A stretch of DNA of 64,000 nucleotides from Selaginella moellendorffii (GCF_000143415.4 NW_003314294.1:1606770-1670769); one strand, 5' to 3'. Shown: positions 35,523-46,349, counted from the stretch's first letter. Made by a program: numbers and translations. The notes: a model not told the origin generated them from the sequence alone.

Positions 35523-36330
35523 ATGATGATCGAATGTGCCACGACTTCTTGTAGTCTTTCAAAGGCAAAGCAGCAACTTGGGCAAATTCTCTCCTCCCAG
35601 AGGACTGGACAGACTTCCAGACACTACTTTCTTCTTTTAAAGAATGTTTCATTGAAGAAAAACCCACAAATCGACTACTTATTGACCTCTTTTCGTTCCA
35701 GTAGGGTGCTCACGAATCTATTCCTAACTACATCACCCGGTTTCGAGCATATTGGAAGTAGTGTTGCGATCACAGAGTGGTCCAAGATGAGCAACAAGGG
35801 ATTACAGCATTCACAATAGGTCTACGTGGGAAGTTGTAGTGAAAACTTCTTAAGAAGACATTCAGCTCTTGCCGCGAGGCATTTTCGTTTGCCATGAAGC
35901 TGGAAAGAGAGCTTCTTGTCGACCTGGGGTTGTTAGAATTGATTTCGACCAAGCCATCACCCCGTCAGAATCACCTAATGCAGCTGTTCACCCATCCACA
36001 CCAAAGCCCGTCACTATTGAGCATACACTTCCAGCTATTGAGAACTTTGCCAATAAGATGCGACAGCTGAAGAAGATCATTCTTCAGCAACAATCACACT
36101 TGACAAATTGCTTCAAGAGCTAGTGGAGTCTAGGAAAGAGGTTGCTATAGCTCGGGAACACAGATTTAAGTCCCGTTGGTGCACTCATTGTGAGACGAAC
36201 ACACACAACACATAGCGCTACTTCAAGCTTCACCCAGAGCTTCAGCCTCCACCTTCTCAACATGTCCAACAACATCCCTTTGCTGACAATTCCACATCAT
36301 CTCGCGGTCCAGAGACATATTAGGAGCAAT
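35523..36330 (+). pseudogene. Gypsy gag (third element)
   Basis: The gag is readable through several frames and stops: PEDWTDFQTLLSSFKECF, then PNYITRFRAYWK, a stop and VVQDEQQGITAFTIGLRGKL. Several stops are TAG where CAG (Gln) is expected. A degenerate zinc-finger-like CTHCETNTH segment lies near 36180-36210. Confidence 0.65.
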
Positions 36331-36779
36331 TGGAGTAACAAGAAATTGAGGCAGCCCCTTTGTTAAGCAAAGGCAAGGCCCTAGCCTCATTGGTCAACAC
36401 GATTTTGGTAGCCGAGGAACTCTATAGACAACAATAGCAAATGTCAGCCAGTTGAGCCCAAGCGAAGAAGAAGGTAGCCACTCAGTCTGGCATCGATCCC
36501 CCGGCGTTGGTTGAAAATGAATCTTTGTCGGCACCAAATCTAGTGACATAGAGGGTGGCTTGTAAGCTCCCCTTCAAGTCACTACTCTCTTCTCCTCTTG
36601 AGATGTCACCAATAGTTATTCTTGTTCCGAAGCTGGTTCTTCAACAACTGGTTGACACTCCCGTCACCTTTTCGCTCCGAAACATGTTGTGTCTTGTCCC
36701 GGGATTCAGCCAGCATTTAGAGTAGTTTGCATGGTCAGGAACACCAGAGAGCACTCTCAAGAGAACTCCTCAAGAGGTG

Positions 36780-37200
36780 CATATTGTTGACATGACAAGC
36801 TATGGTGGAGATCCTGGTCCATTCTTTGTCTTGGTGCAGATTGGTACTTCCTCTTATAGGGTGGATGCTTTGGTTGACTCCAATTTTGGAAGCAACATTA
36901 TCTCTCTCAAAGCTGCCCTTTTGGCATAGCTACAGATAACTGAGAGCTCCTCCATTGTGCTCAAGACCTTTGCCAACCACACCGTTCCTCCAGTGGGCAT
37001 TTGCTGTGGTGTCAAGGTCTCAGTGTAGGGTGTTATTTTTGAGGTAGATTTCCTCGTGGTTGACTACCAATGTCTTGGAACATCCTCGTTGAAGGACTCT
37101 ATCATCCTTGGCCACTCATGGCAAGTCATAGCCCATTGCACCATTGATAGTGCACAAGGCAAGATGGAAATTAGTGATGGAACCCATAATGCCACTTTTC
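36780..37200 (+). pseudogene. Gypsy aspartic protease (third element)
   Basis: GPFFVLVQIGTSSYRVDALV then DSNFGSN (usual DSG-A, Gly changed to Asn), and later SIILGHSWQ (ILG flap). Interrupted by two TAG stops, each CAG-like in context. Confidence 0.7.
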
Positions 37201-37559
37201 TCAACAACCACGGTAGAGCTCTTTCTTAGCAAGCCCAGTAGGCTCAAACTAAGATGGCCTCCACACCACACTTTTCTCCTAAGCTCATAGAGGTTTTTCC
37301 TGAGTTGTGGTGGAGTTGACCATCTATATGACAGATGGTTTCTCATGCAATGCGATCAATATTGTTGGAGGTGAATCAAATAGCTCAAGACATCTCTCAG
37401 CTGTACTTTCTTTATTTGAGAGTAAAGCCGAGCCTCCAGCCACACCCTCTTTATCTGATGGCGAGGCTTATAGGGTATGGGCTCCCATATTCAGCTTTTC
37501 AAAGTGTTTCTTGATAGAGGAAGGGCTTCTCAATTCGTTCCTTGCATGGGACCGACTCT

Positions 37560-38240
37560 CTCTTATGGAGTTTCATGACATAGTCACTCCAAACTAGGTC
37601 CATCTTTCATAGGACACAGTTGAACTCAATCCTCCTCAGCAACTATTTGAGTGTAAATTTAGGGTGACTGAAGGCCGGTTTCTAGGCTTTGATGTCTCAC
37701 AGAAGGGGATCAAGCCCCAAGTAGCCAAGGCTCAAGAGATTTTGGATCAGAACCCACCAACCAATGTGAAGCAGCTTCGCAGCTTCCTTGGGCAAACGGG
37801 TTTCTTTTGCTGTTTCCTCCACAACTATGCTACACGTTCATGGCCTTTGGTAGCTCTGCTATGACACAACGTTCCATTTTTCTGGGGTGAGTCCCAGCAA
37901 CAAGCCTTTGAATCACTGAAGTAGTCATTCCGCACGGCCCTGGTACTCCAACCACCAAAACGATAACTTCCTTTTGACATTTACATCACTACAGGTACAG
38001 AGGCTTTTGGAGTATGCCTTTGCCAATGTTCACAGCCTGGCAAGCCACCACATGCAACATACTATGCCTCACATTCGTTCAAGGAGACTGAGAGGAAGTA
38101 TGTGGATGTGGAAAAAAAAGTAGTGGTTGTTGTTTACACCTTGAAGTGATTTTGTCACTTTCTTGCTGGAGCTTGTATCCATTTCCATGTCTATTTCAAT
38201 GTGCTAACCTTTCTTTTACAGCGACTGGTTCATAGTCCTC
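37560..38240 (+). pseudogene. Gypsy RT thumb and RNase H remnant
   Basis: RFLGFDVSQKGIKPQVAKAQ followed by NVKQLRSFLGQTGFFCCFLH is the conserved end of a gypsy RT. The catalytic palm (YLDD block) is absent between the protease and this point, so several hundred codons were deleted. A weak RNase H (RTALVLQPPK..., then ETERKYVDVEKKVV) follows with stops. Confidence 0.75.
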
Positions 38241-39603
38241 ATACTTTATCTTGGATTGTGACCATCCAAGAGTTCCAGCCAACTTTTCACATGCGGTGGA
38301 AGCATGTGATGGGTCCGAGCGAGTTCCTGGTTGCTGAAGCTACTTCCTTTGTGGTCCCAGCAGCATTACAGGACATTGCAGTGTACCTGGATTCAATTCA
38401 ATTCCCAGGAGATTCCTCACTAGTGCAACAAAAGGCATTGGAGATCCGAGCATGGGGATTTTGCCTTCTCGATGGACACCTTTACAGAAGAACTTCTCAG
38501 GAAGTTTTGTTGCGGTGTGTGGGTGAACACAAAGTCCTTGAGCTCCTTTGTGTTTTCCACTCTTGTGCGGGGCATTTCTCAGGATGGGTCATAGCATAGC
38601 TCCTCTTGTGCCATGGCTACTTTTGGCCTCAGATTTACCAGAACAGCTTGGCCTATGCAAAGGCATGTGAGCAATGCCAACAGTTCAACCCCTGGAGCCA
38701 TGTTACACATCTTCCTTTCCAGCTCATCACTTCTTCGGGTCCCTTTTTCCAGTGGGGAATTGACTTCATCGGCCCGATCAACCCATTGAGCTCAAAAGGA
38801 CAGCAATACATCATCATGGTGATGGACTATTTCATGAAATGGGTTGAGGCCACCCCTCTGTGACAGGCAGATCAATAGTTTATAGCGAAGTTTGTCTATG
38901 AGTACATTATTTGTCGATTCAGAGTTCCTGCCGTTTTGATTTCCGATTGTGGTAGCAGCTTCCTTGGATAGGTGATGCAGCATCTTCTCCAATGGCTGTA
39001 GGTCAAGCACGTGAAGAGCAGCAGCTATTATCCTGAGTGCAATGGCCAGGTAGAGTCCAGCAACAAGATATTGAAGACAGTCATCTCAAAGCTTGTGGAG
39101 GATCACCCAAGGCATTGGCATGAGCACTAGGTTACTGTGTTGTGGGCTTTTCGAACGTCCTTCAAGACATCCATCTCCATGACCCCATTCTTCTTTGTCT
39201 AGGGACAGAGGCTGTGCTTCCAATGGAGATCCAAGTGCCATCACTCTACTTTCACTTCAATACGCAGTAGCAATGCAGCTTAGCGATGAGGACAAGCTTC
39301 ATACACGTGACTTGGAGGTTCTTGCCTTGGAAGAACAGCAACGATCCACGACTGAACATCTCCTTCAAGGCAAGCCGAAGATCAAGTCTGTCATTGATCA
39401 CTAGCAATCTACCAAACCATTCAAAGATGGCAATCTTCTTCTACTCAAGCAGTTCATGCCACCTTCAAAGTTCTCCCCTCACTGGACCGGGCCCTACTTT
39501 GTCTAGTGACACATTGGAGGTAGAGCATACGTGCTAGTTGATGCTGAAGGACATGAGCTCCCGCACGCTCACAACCACTCTCACCTAAAATGCTTCATCC
39601 GGT
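38240..39603 (+). pseudogene. Gypsy integrase and C-terminal tail
   Basis: Order: H-H-C-C region (HSCAGHFSG... ACEQCQQFN), then core FQWGIDFIGPINPLSSKGQQ with the first catalytic Asp, ISDCGSSFLG with the second Asp, YYPECNGQVESSNKILKT with the Glu region. The C-terminal segment near 39420-39600 reads FKDGNLLLLKQFMPPSKFSP then HWTGPYFV, the usual GPY/F module, ending at 39603. Most in-frame stops are TAG at positions where Gln is expected. A T tract (39614-39637) follows. Confidence 0.85.
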
Positions 39604-40307
39604 GAGGCATTCCTCTTTTTTTTTTTTTTTTTTTTTTCTTTCTTTCACTTTACTTTCATGGCTCCTTTTCTTACTTTCAGGGGGTGTTTCTCCATTGGAC
39701 CATGGTCCATGCCTTGGATTTCATGCTTAGGCTGCATTGCCGTTTGTATGGAGGTTCCTTGCTTGGCTCGGTCTATGTTCCAAGTTCTTTGGCCCTTCCC
39801 TTACCATAAATATACCCACACATTTTCCACACCCATTCCATATCATCTACACTCATAGTTCCATCACCAATCACTTCCAATAGTGTTGCCCGCACTTACC
39901 TCTAGATGCCTATTTTGCATCTTTCATTCTTTCACCATTGTGCACATCTCCATTTAAGGTCACATTTACACCATACCACGGACACACATACGTGAATAAA
40001 TAGCAAAAGACACCACCTCATTTGGACATGCCGTTTATGAGATATCCTTACGACCATTTGCTAACAACACACTAGCTTTTCTGGAGCAACTTTCTTCCAA
40101 CCGGATGAACCCTAAACCCTAAACCTCTCTTTACTGGCAACCCAGCGACTATGCCATCCTTTTCAACTACCGTCTTCTTAGTCCGACACATTAGACCATA
40201 GGCTTGACACTTTTAGAGATGGCCACCTTCTTAGAGTGCCACCACCATCTTGGCATTCCACTATATCACTCCATCTTTTATCATTTCTACAATTACCACC
40301 CTTGGAT
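39604..40307. other. Spacer with T tract and telomere-like bases
   Basis: It includes the T run at 39614-39637 and a short CCCTAAACCCTAAACC at about 40108-40124. Probably the 3' flank or LTR of the gypsy element; no second LTR was found for comparison. Confidence 0.4.
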
Positions 40308-40704
40308 AATGCATCCCCTCTTCTACCTCTCTTTCTCTCTCGATTTTGGCCAATCTTTGGAGCATACTGGAAGTCATCAAGAGGCTGCATTTGCATATTA
40401 CACTTTTCTGAGCCGAAATCTAGATATGGGTTAAATTCTTTGGGTACTTACTCTTTTTCTTCTATTTTTCTCCTCGTTTCACACTTTTTCTGCACTTTTT
40501 CTTTAACTTCAAGATCCAGTTTGACTACAAAGTTTTCCACCGGGTTTTCCTCCCTGTCTCTAGACTTCACACTTACCTCTTTTCTTTCTTTTTCCACTTT
40601 TTTTTCTAGAGCTTCTACTATTTCACGCAGTTACCAGCACTTGGCAACAATAACAAAGGTACACTCTACACTCTTCGGAGGGTTCTTGTGCATCTGGAGC
40701 CAGT
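40308..40704. repeat. Left arm of a large inverted duplication
   Basis: This is the reverse complement of 62793-63190 at roughly 90 percent by eye, for example AGCAAGCCTC-free AT-rich block around 40480-40640 and CGATTTTGGCCAATC near 40343. On both sides the arm is directly followed by the start of a family-A LTR, and similarity continues into the LTRs to about 41100 and 62380. Confidence 0.75.
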
Positions 40705-41649
40705 TATGAGACACAAAATCCCAAGGCCCTAAAGTGGAGCCGAAAGGGTGCCATGTGGTAGTAGCCGAAGCTAAAGCTAAACGAGCATAACACGTTTGGA
40801 CTAAAAGCTCCGACTTGAAAAGGTCGAGAGTGGGAGTGGAACTCCCAGCGAAGGGCTCGAGGAACAAGTACGAAGCAAGCAATAAGCGAGGCTCCAAAAA
40901 GGGACCCAAAAGGACCAACACGTGACACGTGGAGGAGTCCGAGATGGAGTTTGAGATGGACCCGAGTTGGAGTCCGAGATGGAGTTTGAGATGGACCGAG
41001 ATGGAGTCCGAGATGGACCGAGACGGAGTCCGAGATGGAGTCCGAGATGGATCCAAGATGGAGTCCGAGATGGAGTCTGAGATGGAGTCCGAGATGGACT
41101 CGAGAGGGAGTCTGAGATGGAGTCCGAGATGGACCCGAGATGGAGTCTGAAGTCAAGACCGAGATCGAGACCAAGACTGAGATCGGGACCGAGACCGAGA
41201 CCGAGACCGAGGCCGAGGCCGAGACCGAGCCCGAGTCCGAATCCAAGTCCGAGTCTGAGTTCGAGTCTGAGAGGGTGAAAGCCCAAAACATTCGTCTCCC
41301 AGACCCTGGGGGGTTTGGTGAGCTCCAAAAGTATAGTGAGTGGGAGGACTGTAGTGGAGCCAGTTTGGCCAGGAAAGGCCAGTTTGGCCCAGGAAGGCCA
41401 TACCCAGTGTTGGGTGACGAGCTGACCACTGGGAAGTTTAGGACTAAAGTGAATATGGACCGACAAGCGGGGTAGCTTGGTGAAGTATTCAAGAGCTGGC
41501 TCTAGTTCCCCCGGGAGATCAACTGGCCGATGCTCCTAGTCCAAGTGTGGGTGGCACTACCTACTTGGATACCTAGTGTGGCTTAACGGAACCTCGCTCT
41601 AAGCCCATGGCTAGAGCACCAAAAGGCGAGAGGTGGGGAGAGTACCCAT
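40705..41649 (+). repeat. Family-A 5' LTR of copy 2, left part
   Basis: It starts TATGAGACACAAAATCCC (expected TGTGAG) and follows the family pattern with a minisatellite (about 40935-41265). At 41646-41649 it is cut by insertion of the DNA transposon in GAGTACCCAT and resumes at 54770 (CCATGAGGC). The two halves join exactly into the sequence seen in other copies. Confidence 0.88.
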
Positions 41650-41673
41650 ATGCTCTATTTCGTTAAAGTGGGA
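41650..41673 (+). repeat. Left terminal inverted repeat
   Basis: Reads ATGCTCTATTTCG, then TTAAAGTGGGA. It pairs with 54746-54769 at 22 of 24 positions. Confidence 0.92.
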
Positions 41674-41837
41674 TTTATTCAGTAAAATGGGACTAGGTAC
41701 AAATTTTCAAGTATTTGAAAATGACGTGAAATTATATGTTTTTTGTCCAGGGGCTAGACATATCTGGGGCATGGTGACTAGCGCGGTGACTTTGTGTCCA
41801 GATTGAGTCCATCTGGCTGTATAATAAATTTCATTGT

Positions 41838-41861
41838 CAAGGTGAACAAGCCGAATCTGAA
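41838..41861 (+). repeat. Second internal repeat, copy 1
   Basis: CAAGGTGAACAAGCCGAATC plus TGAA. Near-identical copies lie on minus at 43095-43118 and 43223-43246. Each is followed 15-50 nt later by a 22-bp palindrome on the same strand. Confidence 0.75.
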
Positions 41862-42309
41862 GCTAAAGAAGAGCGATGGCATGCGCGCACACACTATTTG
41901 TTTGTTCATTGAGCGTGTGGTGAGCTTTCCAAGATGAACGTCATTCCTATTAGCCAGACATATAACTTAATGGTGAGAACATTTAGATATTATTCAATGT
42001 TATCTTTTTCTAACGAATCTAATTGTGAAGGTGTAGCAAGAGGCATTGCTAGTCTGGAGAAGTTATTTAACTCATTTGACCCTTAGTGTATTTTCATGAA
42101 ACTAAATAACATTCATATTATTAAGGAATTTCTCTAGTACCTTTTTTTTATGACATAGAGGCTTGCATTTCTTTCAAAGGTGATTTAGTAAAAGGCCTGA
42201 GGGCACATGCCATTCTATTTCTCAGACCGGTATTAAGATATACTAGTGCAAAGGGAAAAAGGTATTTAGTGATCAAGTAAATGGCATGAGGGCACACGCC
42301 ATTATAAGC

Positions 42310-42585
42310 CTAAGCGCTAGTGGACACCTCCTTTTTGGTACTCTCAGCGGTACTATCATCCTTCTCCGGGTCAGTTGTTTTACTTTGGATTGTTGTCTCT
42401 AACGTTACTGGGGCGTTCTCGATAGTTGTTAATGTTGCCGTTTGTTCAGAAAAATGATCACCTGGAGTATAGTACGGGGAGTTTGGAAGACTTATATATT
42501 CTACATCTTCACCTATCTCCTTCTCCGTCTCCTTTTCTGCCTCACTTACAGATTTTGTGCTTGCCATGAGAACGCTCTTCACCCT
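42310..42585 (-). CDS. Possible acidic 3' exon of the transposase gene
   Basis: An open frame of Glu/Thr/Ser-rich sequence (SVSEAEKETEKEIGEDVEYI, then ATLTTIENAPVTLETT) ends at a TAG. An acceptor-like TTTTAG precedes it at about 42595. It is probably a C-terminal exon of the leftward gene, but how it joins to the exon ending at 43295 is unclear because the two possible intermediate exons (near 43240 and 43115) run into stops. Confidence 0.4.
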   Translation of the reverse strand, partial: RVKSVLMASTKSVSEAEKETEKEIGEDVEYISLPNSPYYTPGDHFSEQTATLTTIENAPVTLETTIQSKTTDPEKDDSTAESTKKEVSTSA

Positions 42586-43094
42586 AAAATATGGAGTTCG
42601 TTGTGTTATAAAAGGAAACCAACACACACGCTGCAAGGGAATGATGGTACATAAAGCACGTAAGCCCACAATATGGGTTTATGTGCCATTAATATGGGCC
42701 ACATGCCATATTATTAGATTTATGCACGTGTGATTGGTAAATGCATATGTCACATCATCTTTGTTTTACCTCACACACTATATTAGGCCTAATGAACCAT
42801 ATCACATGTGCGCACATGCTATATATATGGAGAAGTATTATGCAAGGATAGAAAAATTCAATGCATGATTGTGGAGAGCAATGGCATGAAGCCACATGCT
42901 AAATAACATTTTAGAGAAAGAATTAAAATAAAAACATGCAAACAGTACTGAGTAGACCAAGACTTAGAAGTGCACAATTGAATGAGGTATTTCTAATAAA
43001 TATTTCACTCACCTCATATAGGAATGGCTACCACTCTCAAATGGCGTATCGCCTCATGCCATCACCTTGCAATTTGTTATAACAATCCGATGAA

Positions 43095-43118
43095 TTCATA
43101 TTCGGCTTGTTCACCTTG
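43095..43118 (-). repeat. Second internal repeat, copy 2
   Basis: On minus it reads CAAGGTGAACAAGCCGAATA plus TGAA. The palindrome at 43041-43062 follows on the same strand. Confidence 0.7.
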
Positions 43119-43222
43119 AACTTTAAGTAAGATTTGCCAGAACAACTAAGAATTTATACTTGTTATTTGTATCATCTCACCTAGGAATGGCGTAAGGCCA
43201 CATGCCATCACGCCTCCTCTGA

Positions 43223-43246
43223 TTCAGATTCGGATTGTTCACCTTG
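43223..43246 (-). repeat. Second internal repeat, copy 3
   Basis: On minus it reads CAAGGTGAACAATCCGAATC plus TGAA, beginning immediately after an acceptor-like TTTATTT. The palindrome at 43187-43208 follows. Confidence 0.7.
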
Positions 43247-43280
43247 AAATAAAATACATTAGAAACTTAGTAAAGGAATA

Positions 43281-43802
43281 TTAATGAATCTCACCTTGAA
43301 CCCGGGTTATGAATGCTCTTGCTGCATCTCTTGCATGGTTTGGCAAGGTGATGGTGGCACTCTGCTTCCGCATCCAACCATGCACAACATTATCCACCGA
43401 TATGCTCATGCTGGGATCCCTTGGATTCAGCACCCATCTCTTTTCTAGGCAATCCTTCGTATATCTGGAACTTGGCTTGAACCACTCCACAGTTACATTG
43501 AAGGAGTTAGTTTCCGCGTCCTCCTCTGCATCAGTGATGCAGCGCCCCACCCATATCATTTGTTTTTTATTACTAGGTCTGACAAGCACAACCATTCCTT
43601 TGCAGACCTGTACTGGATTGAATGCTGAATCCGGCTTCTTGTTCCTCGGCCCACAATAGTGATCCTCAACATCGTTATCTGTCACTGCATTTCCAGAGGA
43701 CATTGTTCCGCTACTATCTGGTGCTCTGGGTTCTGGCCAAAAGGACTCTTCCAATTCTTCATATACAACCGGCCCATTTTGGATAGCAGATATAATCTTC
43801 TC
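43281..43802 (-). CDS. Transposase-like gene, C-terminal part
   Basis: It is in the same frame as the core domain, separated only by a TAG at 43803-43805. It starts EKIISAIQNGPVVYEELEES, contains QVCKGMVVLVRPSNKKQMIW then VGRCITDAEE (a BAH/SH3-like strand pattern) and VEWFKPSSRYTKDCLEKRWV. A donor-like CAAG|GTGAG at 43295/43294 in phase 1 suggests splicing to a later exon before the apparent stop at 43281. Confidence 0.65.
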   Translation of the reverse strand, partial: EKIISAIQNGPVVYEELEESFWPEPRAPDSSGTMSSGNAVTDNDVEDHYCGPRNKKPDSAFNPVQVCKGMVVLVRPSNKKQMIWVGRCITDAEEDAETNSFNVTVEWFKPSSRYTKDCLEKRWVLNPRDPSMSISVDNVVHGWMRKQSATITLPNHARDAARAFITRVQGEIH

Positions 43803-45950
43803 CTAGTATTCGATCAAAGGCTTGCACCTCTGAAAATAGGATTCTCCACCAAACACCAACCCCCTCTTCCAGAAGGCAATATGCTGTCTAATCCCGGCCA
43901 CTATACTTTCCTGGTCTTTGAGTCCATCCGGGTGCATCGGCCGTGGGGAACCTTGAGGAATCATAGGTTCCCCAGTTATGGGATCTCTCTTGAAGAGTTC
44001 AATGCCGTCCACTGGCAGCCACACTGTGTCCCATTCTCTCATCTTGTACCTCATCACTAGAGCACCGTCATGCATGCTGAAATGAAACTGAAGAGGCTTG
44101 GAGTGGCCAATCAGCGTTTCGGATCCGTCCCTGATGTAGCCTCTTACAAACCCCTTAAAGTCTGGAACCTCTATCACAAGTGCAGCTTCAACAGTGCCTT
44201 TGATGCAATTTTGGAATTCATCGTAGAGTTGTGGGAGGGTGAGGACATTGGATCGCCGGAGGGACTCTGCCAGGTGACTGAACATGGCATCGACGTCTTC
44301 ATGAGTGTGCCCAACCATGAGAAAGCCAAGTGTAACTGTTTCAAATATGCCTTTGGCAACAAGCATCGCCAAGTACGCGAAGACGTACATGTTTTTGTTC
44401 TCACTGCCAGCATTGTCTGTTTGGAGCAGAAGATGGGGTGGAAGGCCACATCGGCCGCAAGAACTTCCTTGAGATTCTGCTTCGTTTGGATGAGGTTGTG
44501 CATTCACCGGGCGACCAGCCTCGTCGGAATGGCATGAGGCCTCACGTGATAACCCTACAATCTGACGGCCAACATATTCACTGGGATGGCATGGGGCCCC
44601 ACGCAATACTACAAGCCTTTGCTCCTCCTCCAGCTGAACCCTGTATGGGGTTCGATCGACAAGGGCCTTATGCAAGGGTTGGCCGTTCAGCTCAGTCTGC
44701 GCACTTTGCAGAGACCTTAAGTGTTTTGCTAGGGACGCAATCATCATGTTTGCACCCCCGCCACCCCATAGAGGTACAAAGAAGTTCCCATAGTTCTGGG
44801 CACCATGCCCATGAGCGATTATGCCAAACAGAGACACAAGCAGCTGCATGGATGAAGAGATTGCCTTGGGGGCAGGATTGAGTCGAGGTAAGCACGTCTT
44901 TTTCTGGTCCATTTTGTCGTGGATGATGCAGAGGTAAGAGTCAGGTCTCTCCATGGAGAGAATCCTGTTATAATAATATGCAGTCTTGCAGCTTCTCTGC
45001 TCGATGTTGTGGTCGAGCCGCCTTCTAACCAACGTCTCTCGCTCTTGAGCGATGCAAGAATTCTTCGACAAAGCCATTTTGATAGCAGTGCACTCGTCAC
45101 ACTTTGAAAAGCTGGAGTACTTTCCTATACTCACATCCCTAAACCTGTTGCTCCACAATCTACTAAGTTTAGATTGGCTCAGCTTCCTGTAGCCATTACT
45201 CTGGAGTTCCCGATTCACATCTTCCAATATGGCCCCCTTGGTATACATGGAAGGGAGAACTTGTTGGGTGTCTCGAGTTCCATCTTCCAAGAGGCGGGTT
45301 TTATGTGGTTGCTGCTCGCTACATGTCTCGACAAACCTCTTGAAGATTGCCTCTCCATATACAATATGACCCCTGGTTTTGTGAGTACCGTCGTTCCCAT
45401 GGATTGCCTGTTGAACCCTTTGTTCCTTGAACTCAGTTTTGATTCTGTAGAATGTGGTTCGAGGGACTCCATAAATGATTCTCCATGCCTTCATGCAGAC
45501 CAAACCCCTCTGGAAGACCATGCCCCCCACTTGATGTTCTGAAGCATCAACAGATGACCGTAATGCCTCATACACAAAATTGCGAGCTGCCTTCCAGGAC
45601 AATGTCTTGTATGTTGCTCTCTCCTCTTCAATAGCATCCCAATCAGCATGTTGACAGCACCTCCTCTTGCAACAAGCAACTGTCGAGACCATTCGAACCT
45701 CCATCGCCATTTTCTGCCTTTTCGGTTCGTTGCTCAGATCCCTTTGGCTGCGCTTTAGGAAGGTGTACTTTCTTTTCCCATGAAGAGATGTTCTGTCATC
45801 AGTTGTAGTGGTGTTTGATTGTGAATCCTTCACATTCTCAAACACTAAGTGCCTCAATTTCCACCGCACAATGCTTCCAATAGTCAGACTGTTTTCTTCT
45901 GTGTCAACAACCTCTAAAATCGCAACTCCAATATCATCCCAGCCTAATTC
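43803..45950 (-). CDS. DUF7869-type transposase-like core
   Basis: About 700 codons, open between a TAA (45951-45953) and a TAG (43803-43805). Order: Cys-rich head (VACCKRRCCQHADWDAIEEE), a helical region with GVPRTTFYRIK, then SQSKLSRLWSNRFRDVSIGK with FSKCDECTAIK (zinc-ribbon-like), IIHDKMDQKK carrying two Asp, LLLQTDNAGSENKNMYVFAY and LMVGHTHEDVDAMFSHLAES. The spaced D...DN...HTHEDVD set fits an RNase H-fold DDE/D nuclease, as proposed for this domain family, which is found in mobile elements of animals, fungi and plants. Residues encoded at about 44500-44620 contain two element palindromes inserted between the second Asp region and the DN motif; they may be unspliced short introns or a tolerated loop. 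Confidence 0.75.
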   Translation of the reverse strand, partial: ELGWDDIGVAILEVVDTEENSLTIGSIVRWKLRHLVFENVKDSQSNTTTTDDRTSLHGKRKYTFLKRSQRDLSNEPKRQKMAMEVRMVSTVACCKRRCCQHADWDAIEEERATYKTLSWKAARNFVYEALRSSVDASEHQVGGMVFQRGLVCMKAWRIIYGVPRTTFYRIKTEFKEQRVQQAIHGNDGTHKTRGHIVYGEAIFKRFVETCSEQQPHKTRLLEDGTRDTQQVLPSMYTKGAILEDVNRELQSNGYRKLSQSKLSRLWSNRFRDVSIGKYSSFSKCDECTAIKMALSKNSCIAQERETLVRRRLDHNIEQRSCKTAYYYNRILSMERPDSYLCIIHDKMDQKKTCLPRLNPAPKAISSSMQLLVSLFGIIAHGHGAQNYGNFFVPLWGGGGANMMIASLAKHLRSLQSAQTELNGQPLHKALVDRTPYRVQLEEEQRLVVLRGAPCHPSEYVGRQIVGLSREASCHSDEAGRPVNAQPHPNEAESQGSSCGRCGLPPHLLLQTDNAGSENKNMYVFAYLAMLVAKGIFETVTLGFLMVGHTHEDVDAMFSHLAESLRRSNVLTLPQLYDEFQNCIKGTVEAALVIEVPDFKGFVRGYIRDGSETLIGHSKPLQFHFSMHDGALVMRYKMREWDTVWLPVDGIELFKRDPITGEPMIPQGSPRPMHPDGLKDQESIVAGIRQHIAFWKRGLVFGGESYFQRCKPLIEY

Positions 45951-46349
45951 TTAATTAGCAACCGCATCTCTTGGATCGACAACTGTGGCTAAGCCCTCAG
46001 CTACCACCTCCCCCTCGGGGTTGTTTAGAAACACCTTTGCTTGAATCCATGTAGCACGGTTCTTAAAATCCACGGAGGGAACATACGTCGCACTTGCGTT
46101 GTCCCTAACATCTGCTTTCTTTTGAAGATTTTTCAAGGCAACAACAACATTTACCCCGACGACCATCTCTCCTCGTTCAATAGCGACCACATTCCCATCG
46201 AAGACAGTCTCTACTGATATAACAACATTGCCTTCCCCAAGCCTTTGACAGTGTATAACAAAGTTCTGATCCATAGACACAAGGGTCCCTTTTGCAACTC
46301 TCTTCCCACCATTCAAAATGTAAACCTTTTCCCCAACCCTGAAGGCCAT
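45951..46349 (-). CDS. Transposase gene N-terminus with Tnp1-like modules
   Basis: ATG at 46349 lies one base after a TTTCAG acceptor-like site, so an intron in the 5' leader is likely. The 132-codon frame reads EKVYILNGGKRVAKGTLVSM, VIHCQRLGEGNVVISVETVF, then a second similar module starting KVFLNNPEGEVVAEGLATVV that continues past the TAA as ELGWDDIGVAILEVVDTEEN. Such paired modules resemble the plant Tnp1/En-Spm-type domain that precedes transposases. The TAA falls inside the second module; the reading frame is unchanged on both sides. Confidence 0.6.
   Translation of the reverse strand: MAFRVGEKVYILNGGKRVAKGTLVSMDQNFVIHCQRLGEGNVVISVETVFDGNVVAIERGEMVVGVNVVVALKNLQKKADVRDNASATYVPSVDFKNRATWIQAKVFLNNPEGEVVAEGLATVVDPRDAVAN

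Noticed and set aside
35523-39603. Alternative genetic code with TAG as Gln
   Set aside because: TGA and TAA stops and frameshifts also occur in the relics; decay of methylated CAG explains the TAG excess more simply.
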